Positions 45,986 to 57,239 of a DNA stretch of 64,000 nt are shown here, in pieces (the first letter of the stretch is position 1; each line of letters opens with the position of its first letter). This stretch comes from Kalaharituber pfeilii (Eukaryota > Ascomycota > Pezizomycetes > Pezizales > Pezizaceae). The translations under genes and the position numbers were made by a program. Under the pieces are notes generated by a model, which was not told the origin of the DNA, ran no database searches, and saw only the letters and a list, made by a program, of their open reading frames with translations. Where the stretch lies: NCBI GenBank assembly GCA_015179045.1, contig WHUZ01000013.1, forward strand, positions 1,054,001 through 1,118,000, given 5' to 3'.

Positions 45986-48104
45986 GATACATGCCTTTTC
46001 AGAAGTTCTTGACAGCATGGGTCTGTTTTTTGTTTTCCTTTGTATGCTTGCCATATATCGGACTTTTACACATAATATCCGGGCGCTTTCGGGAGATGGT
46101 AAGAAGTTTGCGGTTTCGTGATTCCTGAAGAAAGAGGGCATTCTAAAATGGCACTAGACAAGTGGGCATGGATTGTTCCTTGGTTTTGTTTTTCGTCAGG
46201 TTTTCTTTTACGCAACAACTATGAAATATTTGTGAGCCCTGACCTGAACTGTGGGCCTTTGGTTAGTTGACTTTCATTGATGGTGGTAATGGGGCATTAC
46301 AGGAGTTTGCTTGTTATGTTTTTCGGAGGCTGCTTGATATTGATATGAAGGAATTGTTTCGCTCTTTTTATTGCTGGTAGTCATAGTATTCAACTTCTGA
46401 TGGGGCGGAAAAGCAAATAAAAGCAAGACCAAGCCCGGTAGTCTCATGAGTTTCTTTATTAGGCCATGTCAACACTAGTACTAAATCGGGTGATTGCTCT
46501 ATTGAAACGTACTTTACCAAGCTCATCACGAGTCCAGCGAAATATGGTTACCCAATAAGGAAACAGAAGCTTGTGCTACGTGATCGTGCTCTTGAAATGT
46601 TTTTCAGCTTGCTTTGACATATGTAATACCCTCAACTAACATGTGTTGCAACCATCTATCAAAAAATTCTCTGACCTCATCGATGACATGAGTATCTAGC
46701 ATCAGATTTTCAACTCTCTTTGATTCTGCGTTCATTACACACATAATTTCAGCTCTCGTTTCCATTATTCGTCCTACATACATATAAACAATCGATGTCG
46801 ATATCGTAGTTAACTAACTCAAGATAGCCTCCTATTTCTCATCCTATTCCTCCTACTCCTCCTCGTCCCCCTCCGCGATTACTTCATTCATGAGTTTCGT
46901 TATAACAAACTATGATAGATAATTTAAGGAGGTATTTGGCAAACAAAAATAAAAAAAGGAATCAAGAAAAAAAATGCAGAATTACCAAGGAAAACTCGCT
47001 ATTGAGTTGCCCGCTAGTGCTTGCCAGCTTCAAGTCTGACGCGTGGAAGTTGTTTGGTTTCCGGCTTCGTCGTTCCCATCACCAGCTTTTTGCCCTATAA
47101 GTCTCTTGCCAGTACCTTGTGTGACTGAGTGAGAGATTCTGCCAGATCAATAGTCAGAAGGAAAAAATTATTGGATTGGGGGGAAGAGGGGGAAACAAGA
47201 TAGCCATAGCCATTTATATATATTTTACCCAGAAAAGTTAATACAGGAATAAAAATAAAAATTAAAAAAAAGAACTCCACAGCAACCATCCTACCTTACT
47301 GCATTGACATAACCAACCCATCCTTAAGCCTCAGTAAGTCACACTTCTGAAAAAGCATGGCACGAAAAACAGTACAGATGAAGGAAATGAATAAAGAAAA
47401 TAAAGGGTAATCCGTGAGCGGCGTTAAAACACAATAGTGGGAGGAAACGAAAAAAAAAGAGAAAGGAAAAATAAGTAAGAAGCCACTGATTGATATCATA
47501 TACGAAAAAAGTTAAGAAGGCAAAAACTCCATTCCAATTATACGATCCATTGGGTCGGAACTAGGTCAATTTATCATCAAACAGAAAGTTCGAAAATTGA
47601 AAAAATTCTGGGAGGGGGAATTAGGTGGAGCAAGCAATATGGTAAAATAGAACAAATGAACCAGAAGAACAAACGCAACAATGCGCTCTTACACATTTCC
47701 GATAGAGACGTGGGATGTGGTTGAGGCTGCTGCCAAGAGATACTATCGAAGTGGAAATACGACCACTTGCGACTGGTTGCTATGAAGCGATATCTTTGTC
47801 GGAAATTCCGTAAATCCTTAATCTTCCGCAATCCTGCTCCCCACTGAATTCTTGAAACCATCCCATATAAGCCCAAACTCTTCCCTCCCAAATCCAGAAC
47901 CACCAGATGGCGCGCCTTTTTCGATATTGTCCTCCATAACCCACGGCACAGCTCAGAACATCGAAACCGTCTCGTATCCTTAAAAAAAATTCAATGAATC
48001 TCTCCAGCTTATTGCCGTCCCTAGAACCACATCCTCCCCCTTTTCTATCATTCCAAATGGTCGCGCAATCTTCCACGATGAACAAGTATTCCCTTTGAAA
48101 TCCT
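45986..48104. other. Intergenic region, convergent genes
   Basis: About 2.1 kb with no supported gene. It is AT-rich with A runs near 46955 and 47450. Minus-strand frames at 47577-48085 overlap the 3' end of the Chs7-like gene region and show no family resemblance. Confidence 0.5.
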
Positions 48105-49471
48105 TTATGGCCCGTAGCTCATTTCTTCCGTTGTGTTGAGAGGCTCATCCTGCCACGTATCTTCTGTAATGCTAGACCAGAAGAACCATAGTGTAACGAT
48201 CGCGAGGAGGGAAAAAAATGTTTGGAACAAAGATCCATCAATTTTTCCATCAGCGGCCTTACAAAGGTGAACACTGATCACAAAGTTGAAGATCTGGCCA
48301 ATGGCGAAAAGAAGGACTGATCCGGTAAGAAGTACTATTGGCCATTATTAGTTGGCGGACGGCAGAGCTGTTGGAGAGTACGCATACCCATTGGCCGTTT
48401 CTCTCCAAGTACGTGAAGAACCAACACAGCTTCTAGAATGTAATATGCGACAATTGCAATTAATGGAAAAAGAAGATATAAAACATAGAGAGCATAGTTA
48501 CGATTTCCAGATTCCTGAATTGTTAAGAATTCATCCGTCCAGCCGAATGCAGAGTCCATAGTGATGTAGCCTAAATTCAAACTATTAGCTATCATTTTAC
48601 AATACCCTAAGTGGACTTTGCATACCAGTCCCGAGAAAAACAATCAATCCTGAGCCGGCCACAAGAGAAATAGATAACCATGTTCCATCATCCAACAGCT
48701 GGAATCCTACAATCGCATTGAGGAGTAACACCCAGAAGGTGGCTGTGATAGCACCAATATGGATACCAGTGAACCACTAGAGTTATTGAGTGTCAATCCT
48801 TGTAAGATGCAAGTTTTCATTCAAGAATGATCTACCTGTCGAACAGTAGTCCTAATTGGGATACCTCCGACTGTAAAGATTTCCGCAAATGATATCACCA
48901 TGTACCCAATGATAAGTACTTGCATTTCTCTAATACACAAATCTCAATTAGCGATGGTTACCGCAAGTGTATCAATGCAAGTTACCTTCGGCCTACAGCC
49001 GCTTGTTTCTTTTCAGACATCCATAACAGTAAAATTGACACAAGTATTGCAATCCCGCATAGTATTATGGCACCTATTACCTGTTTAGTGAGAATCCATC
49101 TAATGTAACAGAATCACCTTTACAAACCGAGGTTGCGTAGTTGATCTCCGTTCACTTCAAATCCAACCAGTGGGCACGATTTAACTACCGGGAATAGCTA
49201 TATTGCCAATCAGTAACAGTCCAGTAGCGGCTAGTAGAAGAGGTTGAGTACATGGCAGACGGGAAGTGTCGAGTCGCGACAAAAGTCCTGTACAAGTGCG
49301 CCAAAAATGTTAGCTTGGGCACCCTTTAGAATATTTCGCGTTAGGTAGTGTCTCCAATCGCCCTAGTAGCACCAAAATGTGATATAAACACAAGAGGGAA
49401 AAAAAAAGTTCAAACAGAATACAACGCCGCTGATGATGCAGTCTCACATCAAATTTACCGAATTGGGACAT
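48105..49471 (-). CDS. Chs7-family membrane protein (chitin synthase export chaperone-like)
   Basis: Chs7 proteins reside in the ER and help to fold and export chitin synthase. Minus-strand exons are 49471-49448 (24 nt), 49287-49252 (36 nt), 49197-49128, 49073-48986, 48929-48836, 48776-48626, 48570-48388 and 48334-48105, giving 291 residues. The joined N-terminus MSQFGKFDDFCRDSTLPVCH agrees with the Chs7 pattern FGxFDxxC...LPxC. Seven hydrophobic segments follow. Family-like blocks are SEKKQAAVGRREMQ (as in the AVGRKE block of Chs7), AIVGFQLLDDGTWLSI (FQLYEDGT in Chs7), GSVLLFAIGQIFNFVIS and WFFWSSITEDTW (WDSITKED in Chs7). The protein is 30-40 residues shorter than yeast Chs7 and differs in the middle, so it may be a paralogue rather than the orthologue. 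Very short first exons make the start a composite inference, but both fit in phase. Confidence 0.82.
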
Positions 49472-50093
49472 GGCTTTATGACCTCCACCACCTCTGCAAA
49501 AGAGAGAAACCCGTTTCAGTTGACGAAATTCAGTGCCCTATTATTTTCTTTGTGCTGATGTATAGCCAGTTGTAGCGATAGTGCCGTATTTAACTTCTTG
49601 ACCCCAAAAGAAAGAAACAGACCCCGATCAGGAGGTTGGAAATATGTTGTAGAATGATGGGAAGCGATTGGTAGTCGCGGCAAGGAGATTGCAGTTTGGG
49701 AAGTTCGAATGTAGAGCAAGAATTTGCTGGACCAGGCGGCGCAAGATGTAGGGTAAATTCGAAACGGGGATAGTTGATGCAGTGATGCGTCGAGTCTGAG
49801 AAGCGAGATGCCCGCCGTTTCGGGGTGGTAGAAAAGGTTAGTGAGGACTCTCTTTTCTTTTTTTTTTTTTTTTTTTTTTTTTTTCTTTTTTTTTCTCTCC
49901 CTTGGGGGGAGGAGGACGGGAGATGAAATGACTGCGGCGCCTGAGGGAAGGTAGAAACTTTTTGGCCCGGGGGGGGGGGTTCAAGGGGGATGGAAGGGCA
50001 GAGGCTGCTGGGCGTTCGTGAGATTTGCCAATTTGACGAGTGCCCTACAGCAGCCTGCACCGGGGCCGGGGCGATGGGCGGACGGGCGGGCGG

Positions 50094-50130
50094 TGGGCAG
50101 CGGGCAGCGGGCAGCGGGCAGCGGGCAGCG
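50094..50130 (+). repeat. GGGCAGC minisatellite
   Basis: Five tandem GGGCAGC units (7 bp) in a GC-rich stretch. Confidence 0.85.
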
Positions 50131-50293
50131 GCCTGCTCAACGGCGGGGCAGGAGGCAGTCTCGGATGCTTCGACTGTGTGCAGCGGCGAAGGCAGAGGAA
50201 ACAGGTAGGCTCGCCCCAAGGGCAACAGCGGAACCGCGGCGCTGTGTGGCAGCAAGACAGTCGCGGCAAGCACTCGAGTACAATGCAGCGAGT

Positions 50294-50294
<1 letters not shown>

Positions 50295-50333
<39 letters not shown>
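50295..50333 (+). repeat. (CAG)13 microsatellite
   Basis: Thirteen perfect CAG units. The surrounding frames (Ala, Gln or Ser on the plus strand; Cys, Leu or Ala on the minus) do not belong to any recognised protein, so this is not supported as a polyglutamine tract of a gene. Confidence 0.9.
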
Positions 50334-50335
<2 letters not shown>

Positions 50336-52433
50336 CCAACCGTGCAACCGGACTACAGCAACAGCCCAGGGCAGCAAGTCGCACTGTGCGGCTAATAATA
50401 ACGAAGCTCACACAAGCAGCAGAAGGACGCGCCAGGGTGTGTTGACGGTGGTGGGCTGCGCTGGTTGCAAGGCGATCAGGCATCGCGCCGCGGCTGCCAC
50501 AGAGCAAATGTATATATCATAAATGCGCCCCCGCTGCTGCGCCTGCGCAAATACTCCTCCGCAACAGAGGAATGGCCCTGGCATCGAGCATGCAGGGCTG
50601 GGCCACCGTGCTTTCTCCTGCCTCTCGCTGCAGACGCACTCGCTGTCCACGCCCCGAAACAACCCCCCCCCCCCCCAATCCCTATGTAGTCCCCTCTGCT
50701 GCCCTGTCGTGTGGTCGTACCTGGGTAACTACAAGTAAATATTGATAGTGGCTGGCAAGAATTCCGCTTGTATAGTCCGACTTTTGATCGCTCGGCCTGG
50801 CACTTTCGCAAGTGCGCAGCCACAGCCACACTGTTTTCACCCGCGATTACCTTTTTGACGATTTTCAAGCCCGCATTCTCAGTCTTGCCGTAAGTGGCTG
50901 GAATGAGTATCATATGTTCCCCAGAAGTCGTTCTACCAGATTTCTCTTGTCTTCCGACAAACGTTCGATGTCTTATTTCGAAATTTAGACATCACCCTTC
51001 GCGCGCATCCTTTCTCCTCTTCCTGGCCAAGAACAATCACGCTGTTACGCAAAACGTCAATTGCGATTGCGTGTGTCCATCTCTGTGCGCTGGGTGAGCT
51101 CGAGCCACAGTAAACCTCCGCAAAACCTGGGGAATGGTGAACAGTGAGGGGATAAGGCCCAACTTGAAACCACAGACTGCAAGAATCCTTACCTTGACCT
51201 CCCTTAATTATTCCTTCTGCGGTACTAGTCTTAGTTCATGCAACGGAATCTGAATTTGCCAGGAACGCCAGCCCAGATTCGTCTTATTGGTTGGAAGGAT
51301 GGCAGCAGCCAATGTTCATAGCCCAGACAATTTCATAGGCATCAACCTTGTCCGCATCAATTCTATCAAATAAGTGATTTTTGTAGCGTCCTTGAGTTAT
51401 GATGTAGGTTCAAAGTTTTGAATAAGATTGGTAGTCTGGTTGACACGAAGGGTGATTTTGAGGCTCATTGGTTGCCACAAAGAATGATCTTCAAACCCAT
51501 GGAGAAAACTAAAATTAGATACTGTAAAATGATCGAAATTCCAGACAAAAGGTGAATCTGGTGCCTATCACGTGCCTCATAATCACAGAACCTATGAAAG
51601 GCCTTCTACCCTAGTCTCGCAACTAGTCTGGTTGCTATCTCGTAACCAACTTCTATGCCTCAACACTCACTATAGTTGAAAATTAATAAAGTGGCACTTT
51701 TGCATGCAGCTGTGCTCATCAATAGGTATTGCGAAGTAGATTTCTAGTTACTAAGTTACAAAGTAATTACCATATTGAGTTAGAGCATGTAACAATGAAG
51801 AAGAGATGCGTACGCGGTATGAAGGTATGAAGTTACTGGTGGTCCATCTATCTAACACCAGTCTTTACAATCTCAATAGGTGCTCTTCGAGGGTTCGACA
51901 CTGCTGTTCGAGACCGCAGTTGCAGACAAAATCTCGGCGCCAAAAAGTGGGGGAAAACAAGGAATTAAGGAAACGTGTAGTAAATAATAATGTGTCGACC
52001 ACAATGCTCTGTCCTGTGTCTGATTGCACTACCCCTTACAACCAATTTCAGTTTATTATTATTTACAGTTCTTGGCAAATCACGCGATCGTCCGATTAGC
52101 TAATCTCAGGCTTCTACAAACGGAGGCACAACCAGACTATCCGTACAAAACAAAAATATATTGAGGTAACCAAATCAGACTAGTTGTTGCTTCGCAATTC
52201 GTAATGCACGCCAAATAAATAATCACTGGGAACAGGAACAACTTACAACTGTTTCCTTTACTACACCAGTATAATAGATGCCATGAAGGCCTATTCTATG
52301 TGTAAGGCTATAAAAATGTAGTCTACAGTCCACTTCCTATGGGGTCTTGTTCTCCCACCGTCCGATGAGTCTTACCTTCTAGTCTCATGCCAAGCCTCAC
52401 TCAACGTGACTATGTGTGATTAGTCACGGCTGG

Positions 52434-52516
52434 TACAGTGACCCTTAGGATTTGGCTTGCATGGCACACTTACCCTGATATTGCCTAATCCCCAAGACTT
52501 TTTACGGGTCACTGTA
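52434..52516. mobile_element. 83 bp MITE-like element with 11 bp inverted ends
   Basis: TACAGTGACCC at the left is the exact reverse complement of GGGTCACTGTA at the right. The TACAGT...ACCC start is typical of pogo/Fot1-type (Tc1/mariner superfamily) ends. There is no coding capacity. A second group of related ends (ACAGGTGACCC) follows within 160 bp. Confidence 0.6.
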
Positions 52517-52545
52517 CGAGTACTTACAAGTATTAAAAGTTGGTT

Positions 52546-52719
52546 ACAGGTGACCCTGAAGGCCAAGAATCCGACCGATTTTTTTCACTACAGGCTCTTT
52601 TTAGTGAAAACCTGGCTATAGTGGCGAGCGTCTCAGGTAAAAAAAGTGCCCTCGCTATTGTGAAAACTAGTTATACAGGTGACCCTCGCTATAATGAAGG
52701 CCAAGAATCCGACTGATCT
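52546..52719. repeat. Pair of direct pogo-like terminal sequences
   Basis: ACAGGTGACCCTGAAGGCCA at 52546 and ACAGGTGACCCTCGCTATAA at 52675 share the start ACAGGTGACCCT, and both continue into GAAGGCCAAGAATCCGAC. The first lacks the CGCTATAAT segment. Between them are further related words (CACTACAGGCTCTTTTTAGT and CTGGCTATAGTGGCGAGCG). The pattern fits nested or truncated ends of a pogo/Tigger-type DNA transposon. Confidence 0.6.
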
Positions 52720-54270
52720 TCTGCATTATATTCGAGACATAAGGACATGCATGATTGGTTATAGCGTTTCATCATCAACAGATAGCATACCAAGCATGAT
52801 GACCATTTTGTAGCACATAGTAGAACTTTGCAATTGCAAATGCTGAACTCTTATGTGGGCAAAACTCTGTTAATTGCCTGAGCATAGATTCTTCGCATCC
52901 TTCAGCTCAAAATCTCTCTGTAGATGGCATTTCAATTCCGCCTATTGTCTTCTGTATATGTTCAAAGCCTGAGGGGCAAACTGGCAATTGGAATCTTGTG
53001 CCCAACTCTCTGAATGGTGATAAAGTGCCAAATCCTGTAAATCCTGTACGAAGGCACCAGCTCTCTGTTTCATGTCCAACATAGATATGATGAAGGCCAT
53101 TCTCCCGTGCTTCAAGCTGGACCAGTGTTCTCCTGCTGCATTTGAACTGACCGTCGGGTGGGGTGGACCCTTGACGCTGTCTTGTTGCAATGCCTCTTGG
53201 CGAAGCCACAGAGTATGCATATGATAGCGGAGCTGGTGCCGGTCACGAGGCAGCGTTGTGTGGCAGAAAACTCACGATCTTATCCTGGACGCTGCTTGAT
53301 GGCGTCAAGTCAGATTTGATGCAGGGTCCGAGCTTAAAAACGTTATTGCACTTCACGATATCCCGGATGATTGGATAACGCCAACGCCAACCTGCTAGTA
53401 CGACCTGCGTACTTCGTGGGGAATGTATGACGCTCTCTAAAATTCCTCGCCTCTAGGCGCAACGATACTCTCTGCTGAGCTCATTAGGAATGCTGTATGA
53501 TGATGTCAACCCATGATTTCAAGCACTGGGCTTTGAAGGGATTCTGCTCGCGCGGGGGGGGGGGGGGGGGGGGGGAGTGTGTGTTTCAAGCCTTGTGCAT
53601 GGCCATCCGTTCTATGTATTGATGCAACAGGAACTAGGCTCTTGTGGATCAGAGGGCACATGGGCCAATGTCCTGCTCGGCATCTGTAGGGCACACAGGG
53701 CCCCTGTGCGTGTGATAAGGGACTCTGCTATGCCTTCTGCGGCCCTCCGGTCGCTGCGCTACCAAAGCGCCCCCGTTGCCAGCGCGCATCGTGCACCAAG
53801 GTCCCCCGTACTCGTACAGGAGTCTCTCTCGCTCACTGTCTGACTGTCTGCTTCTCAAAGTCTTGTGTTCTACCGCCGTCCGCACCCGCTTGCCGAGTAT
53901 GCAACGTGACCTCGTCCCGTGCCCTTCTGCTCTCACTCTTGGCTGGACGGCTCCTATCACCAACACCCCCGTTTCACTGGTCTCCAAGCTCTTGGCCGCA
54001 GCACACTCCCTGCGTGCCAACAAGACACTCCCTGTATGATTCACTAATACCGACATCCGGGACAACGCAGCTCCCCCCCAGCTTTATCCCTCGCTTCCTA
54101 GCTTCAACGAAAAAGATACCACCTAGGCGTGTCACTTGACTCTCGCACTTATTCACCGTCCTCCTGACTGACTGGCTTTCGCTGCTCAACGTGCTACCTG
54201 CCAGTAGCTGGAGTTTGCTGCAAGCGCTGCTCTCAGCCAGTTAACCACCATTGGTGCCTAACCTCCTTAG

Positions 54271-56728
54271 ACTCCTTCTCAAAAGAGAGGAAAGGCTGTG
54301 CATCAGCCGAAAGGTCCTCACCATTCCGCCATCATCCGGAAGCCGCCATAACGACATTCCCCTCCGTGCCTTGACACCACCCACTGCATCATCTCCCGAA
54401 AACGGACGACACACTGGCGCGGGTCCTAGGGCTAGGAACGCTTGTCACAGCGACAGCTTTCCTACCCACGAATTCAGGGCTTCTTCGGATTCGGAATTTT
54501 CAACCTGGAGTGTGACAGGTGTGGGGAGCCCCCTAAACGAGACCTCATCAGAATCACATACGCAAAGAGAGGGTGCAGGAAGTCTTCGATCTCATCGCCG
54601 CAGTTCTAGCACATTCACCCACGGCGGGGAATTGTCGGAAACGATTACAATTGAAGATATCAAGGTTCCAAATCCAAGATATAAGCCACCATCTAGGGCT
54701 TTAAGGATCATTGGCAGAATGGTGACGACAGGAAGGAGCGACGGCACGGCCCTTGGGCTCACTGGACAGCCTCTATTGTACGAGTGACCATCAGTTCAGC
54801 TTCGAGTTAGAATGCTCACATTCTTGATAGATATTTCACCAGCGTTTTCGTTAGTTTGGGCGTGTTCTTGTTTGGTTATGACCAAGGAGTTATGTCAGGG
54901 ATTATAACGTATTTCTTCCTCACTTTGCCAAAATAAACAGTGCACTAACGTGTTGAAATGAAGTGGGCCATATTTCAAAGGGTATTTCAATAATCCATCC
55001 AGGGCCCAGCTTGGTACCATGGTAGCCATCTTGGAAGTCGGCGCCTTCTTTTCATCGTTAGTAGTTGGTCGTGTTGGTGATATTATTGGCAGACGGAAAA
55101 CCATCTTATTTGGTGCTATCATTTTTGTCATTGGAGGAGCCTTGCAAACGTTCAGTTCGGGAATATTATCCATGATCTTCGGGCGTATCATTGCCGGGCT
55201 TGGGGTTGGCGCCCTTTCCACCATCGTTCCAGTTTATCAATCTGAGATCTCTCCGCCTCATAATCGAGGAAAACTTGCTTGTATTGAATTCACGGGGAAT
55301 GTCGTGGGATATGCTTCCAGTGTCTGGGTCGATTATGCTTGCAGCTTCATTGAGAGTGATTATTCCTGGAGAACTCCACTCTTTATGCAATGCGTTATGG
55401 GTTTTCTCCTTGCTGTTGGATCCTTGATCATTTCAGAGTCACCTAGGTGAGTATCAATAGCAGAAGTTCTCACGAAGAGGCTGTTTACTGTTTCATTCAT
55501 TTCACTAACGAATCTAGATGGCTTCTTGACAATGATCACGACGAGGAGGGAATACGAGTCCTTGCAAATCTTCATGGTGGCGGTGATACCACAAATGAAA
55601 AGGCTAGACAAGAATTCCGAGAGATCAAACTTAACGTGCTCCTGACACGACAAGAAGGAGAACGATCTTACTCTGAAATGTGGAGAAGGTACACAAGGCG
55701 ACTAATAATTGCCATGTCCTCTCAGGCATTTGCTCAGCTGAACGGGATCAACGTTATATCCTATTATGTATGTTTTTCTCAGACTGCTGGCTGCATCATG
55801 CTAACAAATTGCTTAGGCTCCTTTAGTTTTTGAGCAAGCTGGATGGGTTGGTAGGGATGCCATCTTGATGACTGGGATCAATGGGATAGTATATGTTGTT
55901 AGTACCATTCCGCCGTAAGTGTTACAATTCGCTACGCTTTAATTCTCATCTATTCTAATGAATTGTCATAGTTGGTACCTCGTAGATAGGTGGGGCCGAA
56001 GGCCTATTCTCCTTTCTGGAGCATCTATTATGGTAGTAGCGCTATCTGCAATCTCCGGTTTCATGTATCTCAATACTCCTCGAACACCTGGCCTAGTTGT
56101 TATCTCAGTGATCATTTATAATGCTTTTTTTGGTTATTCATGGGGACCAATTCCTTGGTACGTATTGAGATGCTAATAATAATAATAGAATACTTACATC
56201 AAATTTATTAGGCTTTATCCACCAGAAATTCTCCCTCTCAGCATTCGCGCAAAAGGCGCCTCGCTCTCAACTGCAACTAACTGGGCATTTAACTGGCTCG
56301 TAGGAGAGTTAACCCCTGTGTTGCAGGAGTGGATCAAATGGCGCCTTTACCTTGTTCATGCATTTTTCTGTGCATGTAGTTTTGTTCTTGGTGAGTCAAT
56401 ATACCCTTGAATAATTGCAACATAAGCTCATTCAAAACGAATAGTATACTTCGTGTATCCTGAGACAAAGGGTGTACAGCTGGAAGAAATGGATTCCATT
56501 TTCAATGATGAATACATTCCTGCGGAGTCCAGTGGACGGGAGGCCTTGCTTCCACAGGCACGAAGTCCCTCACGAAGCGCCATCGCAGATAACCACTTAG
56601 AACCTCCTGTTTTGGATAATGACGGGAAGCGGCATAGACTTCCAGGAAAGGAAAATTGGTTTATAAGAATGTTTTCAAGAGGCAAGAACAACGATTATAG
56701 ACGGTTGGAGGCGGGAAATGAGGACTAG
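54271..56728 (+). CDS. MFS sugar-type transporter with long N-terminal extension
   Basis: Twelve-helix transporter of the sugar porter family. Exons are about 54271-54777, 54831-54908, 54964-55446, 55518-55767, 55817-55914, 55972-56157, 56212-56390 and 56445-56728. Family signatures are GYDQGVMSGI in helix 1, GRVGDIIGRRKT, FGRIIAGLGVGALSTIVPVY (with the PVYQSE block), SPRWLLDNDHDEEG, QLNGINVISYYAPLVFE in helix 7, YLVDRWGRRPILLSGA, WGPIPWLYPPEILPLSIRAKG and FVYPETKGVQLEEMD. These fit the sugar porter consensus closely. The first exon gives a Ser-rich cytosolic leader of at least 165 residues and has no usable ATG near its open start, so a further upstream exon with the start codon is expected and was not found; the 5' end is therefore approximate. 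Helix 1 comes directly after the intron at 54778. The substrate is unknown. Confidence 0.88.
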
Positions 56729-57239
56729 ATATCCCAGTATAGACAGTATTAGTGCAGCGACCAGATTTTGGACGGACGTGTAATGCATCCTAAGTACATA
56801 CGATTTGTTCCTGCGATTTACGCATGATTTGTTCTTAAGCCATTTTGATGATTAATTCACTTACCTTGCACATCATTTCATAGCTCGACATTACACATAT
56901 TGCCCACTACTTATTCAATTGGATATTCAGTTGTCTGAGTATCTTACATACAACTTAGACCTGCTGAAATTTTTAGGCTTTGTAATTGTTTTTCACTTTT
57001 CTAGTTGAGTTGCCACTTGCTTTCAGGTGTTGAGACGAGAATATCTATTCTCTCCTCAGCTGGAAGCTCTCTCTGCCCAGTCCACACGCTAGTCCCAAAG
57101 GGGATCTGTCCTAAACAAGGGACTGGATGTAACCAGACTGAGGGTACTCATCAAGCCTGCCAAGTTACGTCATGTTTCAAATAACCTGTTACAATATGAT
57201 GTATTCGATTTGTCATTCAGAGACACTCAAATTACAGAC
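56729..57239. other. Intergenic region between the transporter and SelO genes
   Basis: About 510 bp, AT-rich, with no repeat or gene. It should contain the transporter 3' UTR and the SelO promoter. Confidence 0.45.

Larger units (their letters stand above)
49472..54270. other. Gene-poor, repeat-rich region
   Basis: About 4.8 kb with no supported gene. From 49472 to 50750 it is low-complexity and GC-rich: T runs (49859-49882), G run (49969-49978), the GGGCAGC minisatellite and a (CAG)13 microsatellite. From 51100 to 53500 it is AT-rich unique DNA with small transposon relics at 52434-52719. A G run of about 23 lies at 53553-53575. From 53600 to 54250 it is again GC-richer and probably includes the promoter and untranslated leader of the transporter gene. 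Many short frames are present but none shows a family motif. Confidence 0.5.

Noticed and set aside
47577..48085. Minus-strand frames of about 100 codons downstream of the Chs7-like gene
   Set aside because: They overlap the likely 3' UTR, resemble no family, and have composition typical of non-coding AT-rich DNA.
49590..50507. 305-codon minus-strand frame across poly-T and CAG repeats
   Set aside because: It consists of homopolymer and microsatellite translations (poly-Lys, poly-Leu) without any family block or intron logic.
52907..53220. Two overlapping minus-strand frames of about 90-100 codons
   Set aside because: They look partly protein-like but have no recognised motif, no intron logic and no homologous block; possibly transposon debris.
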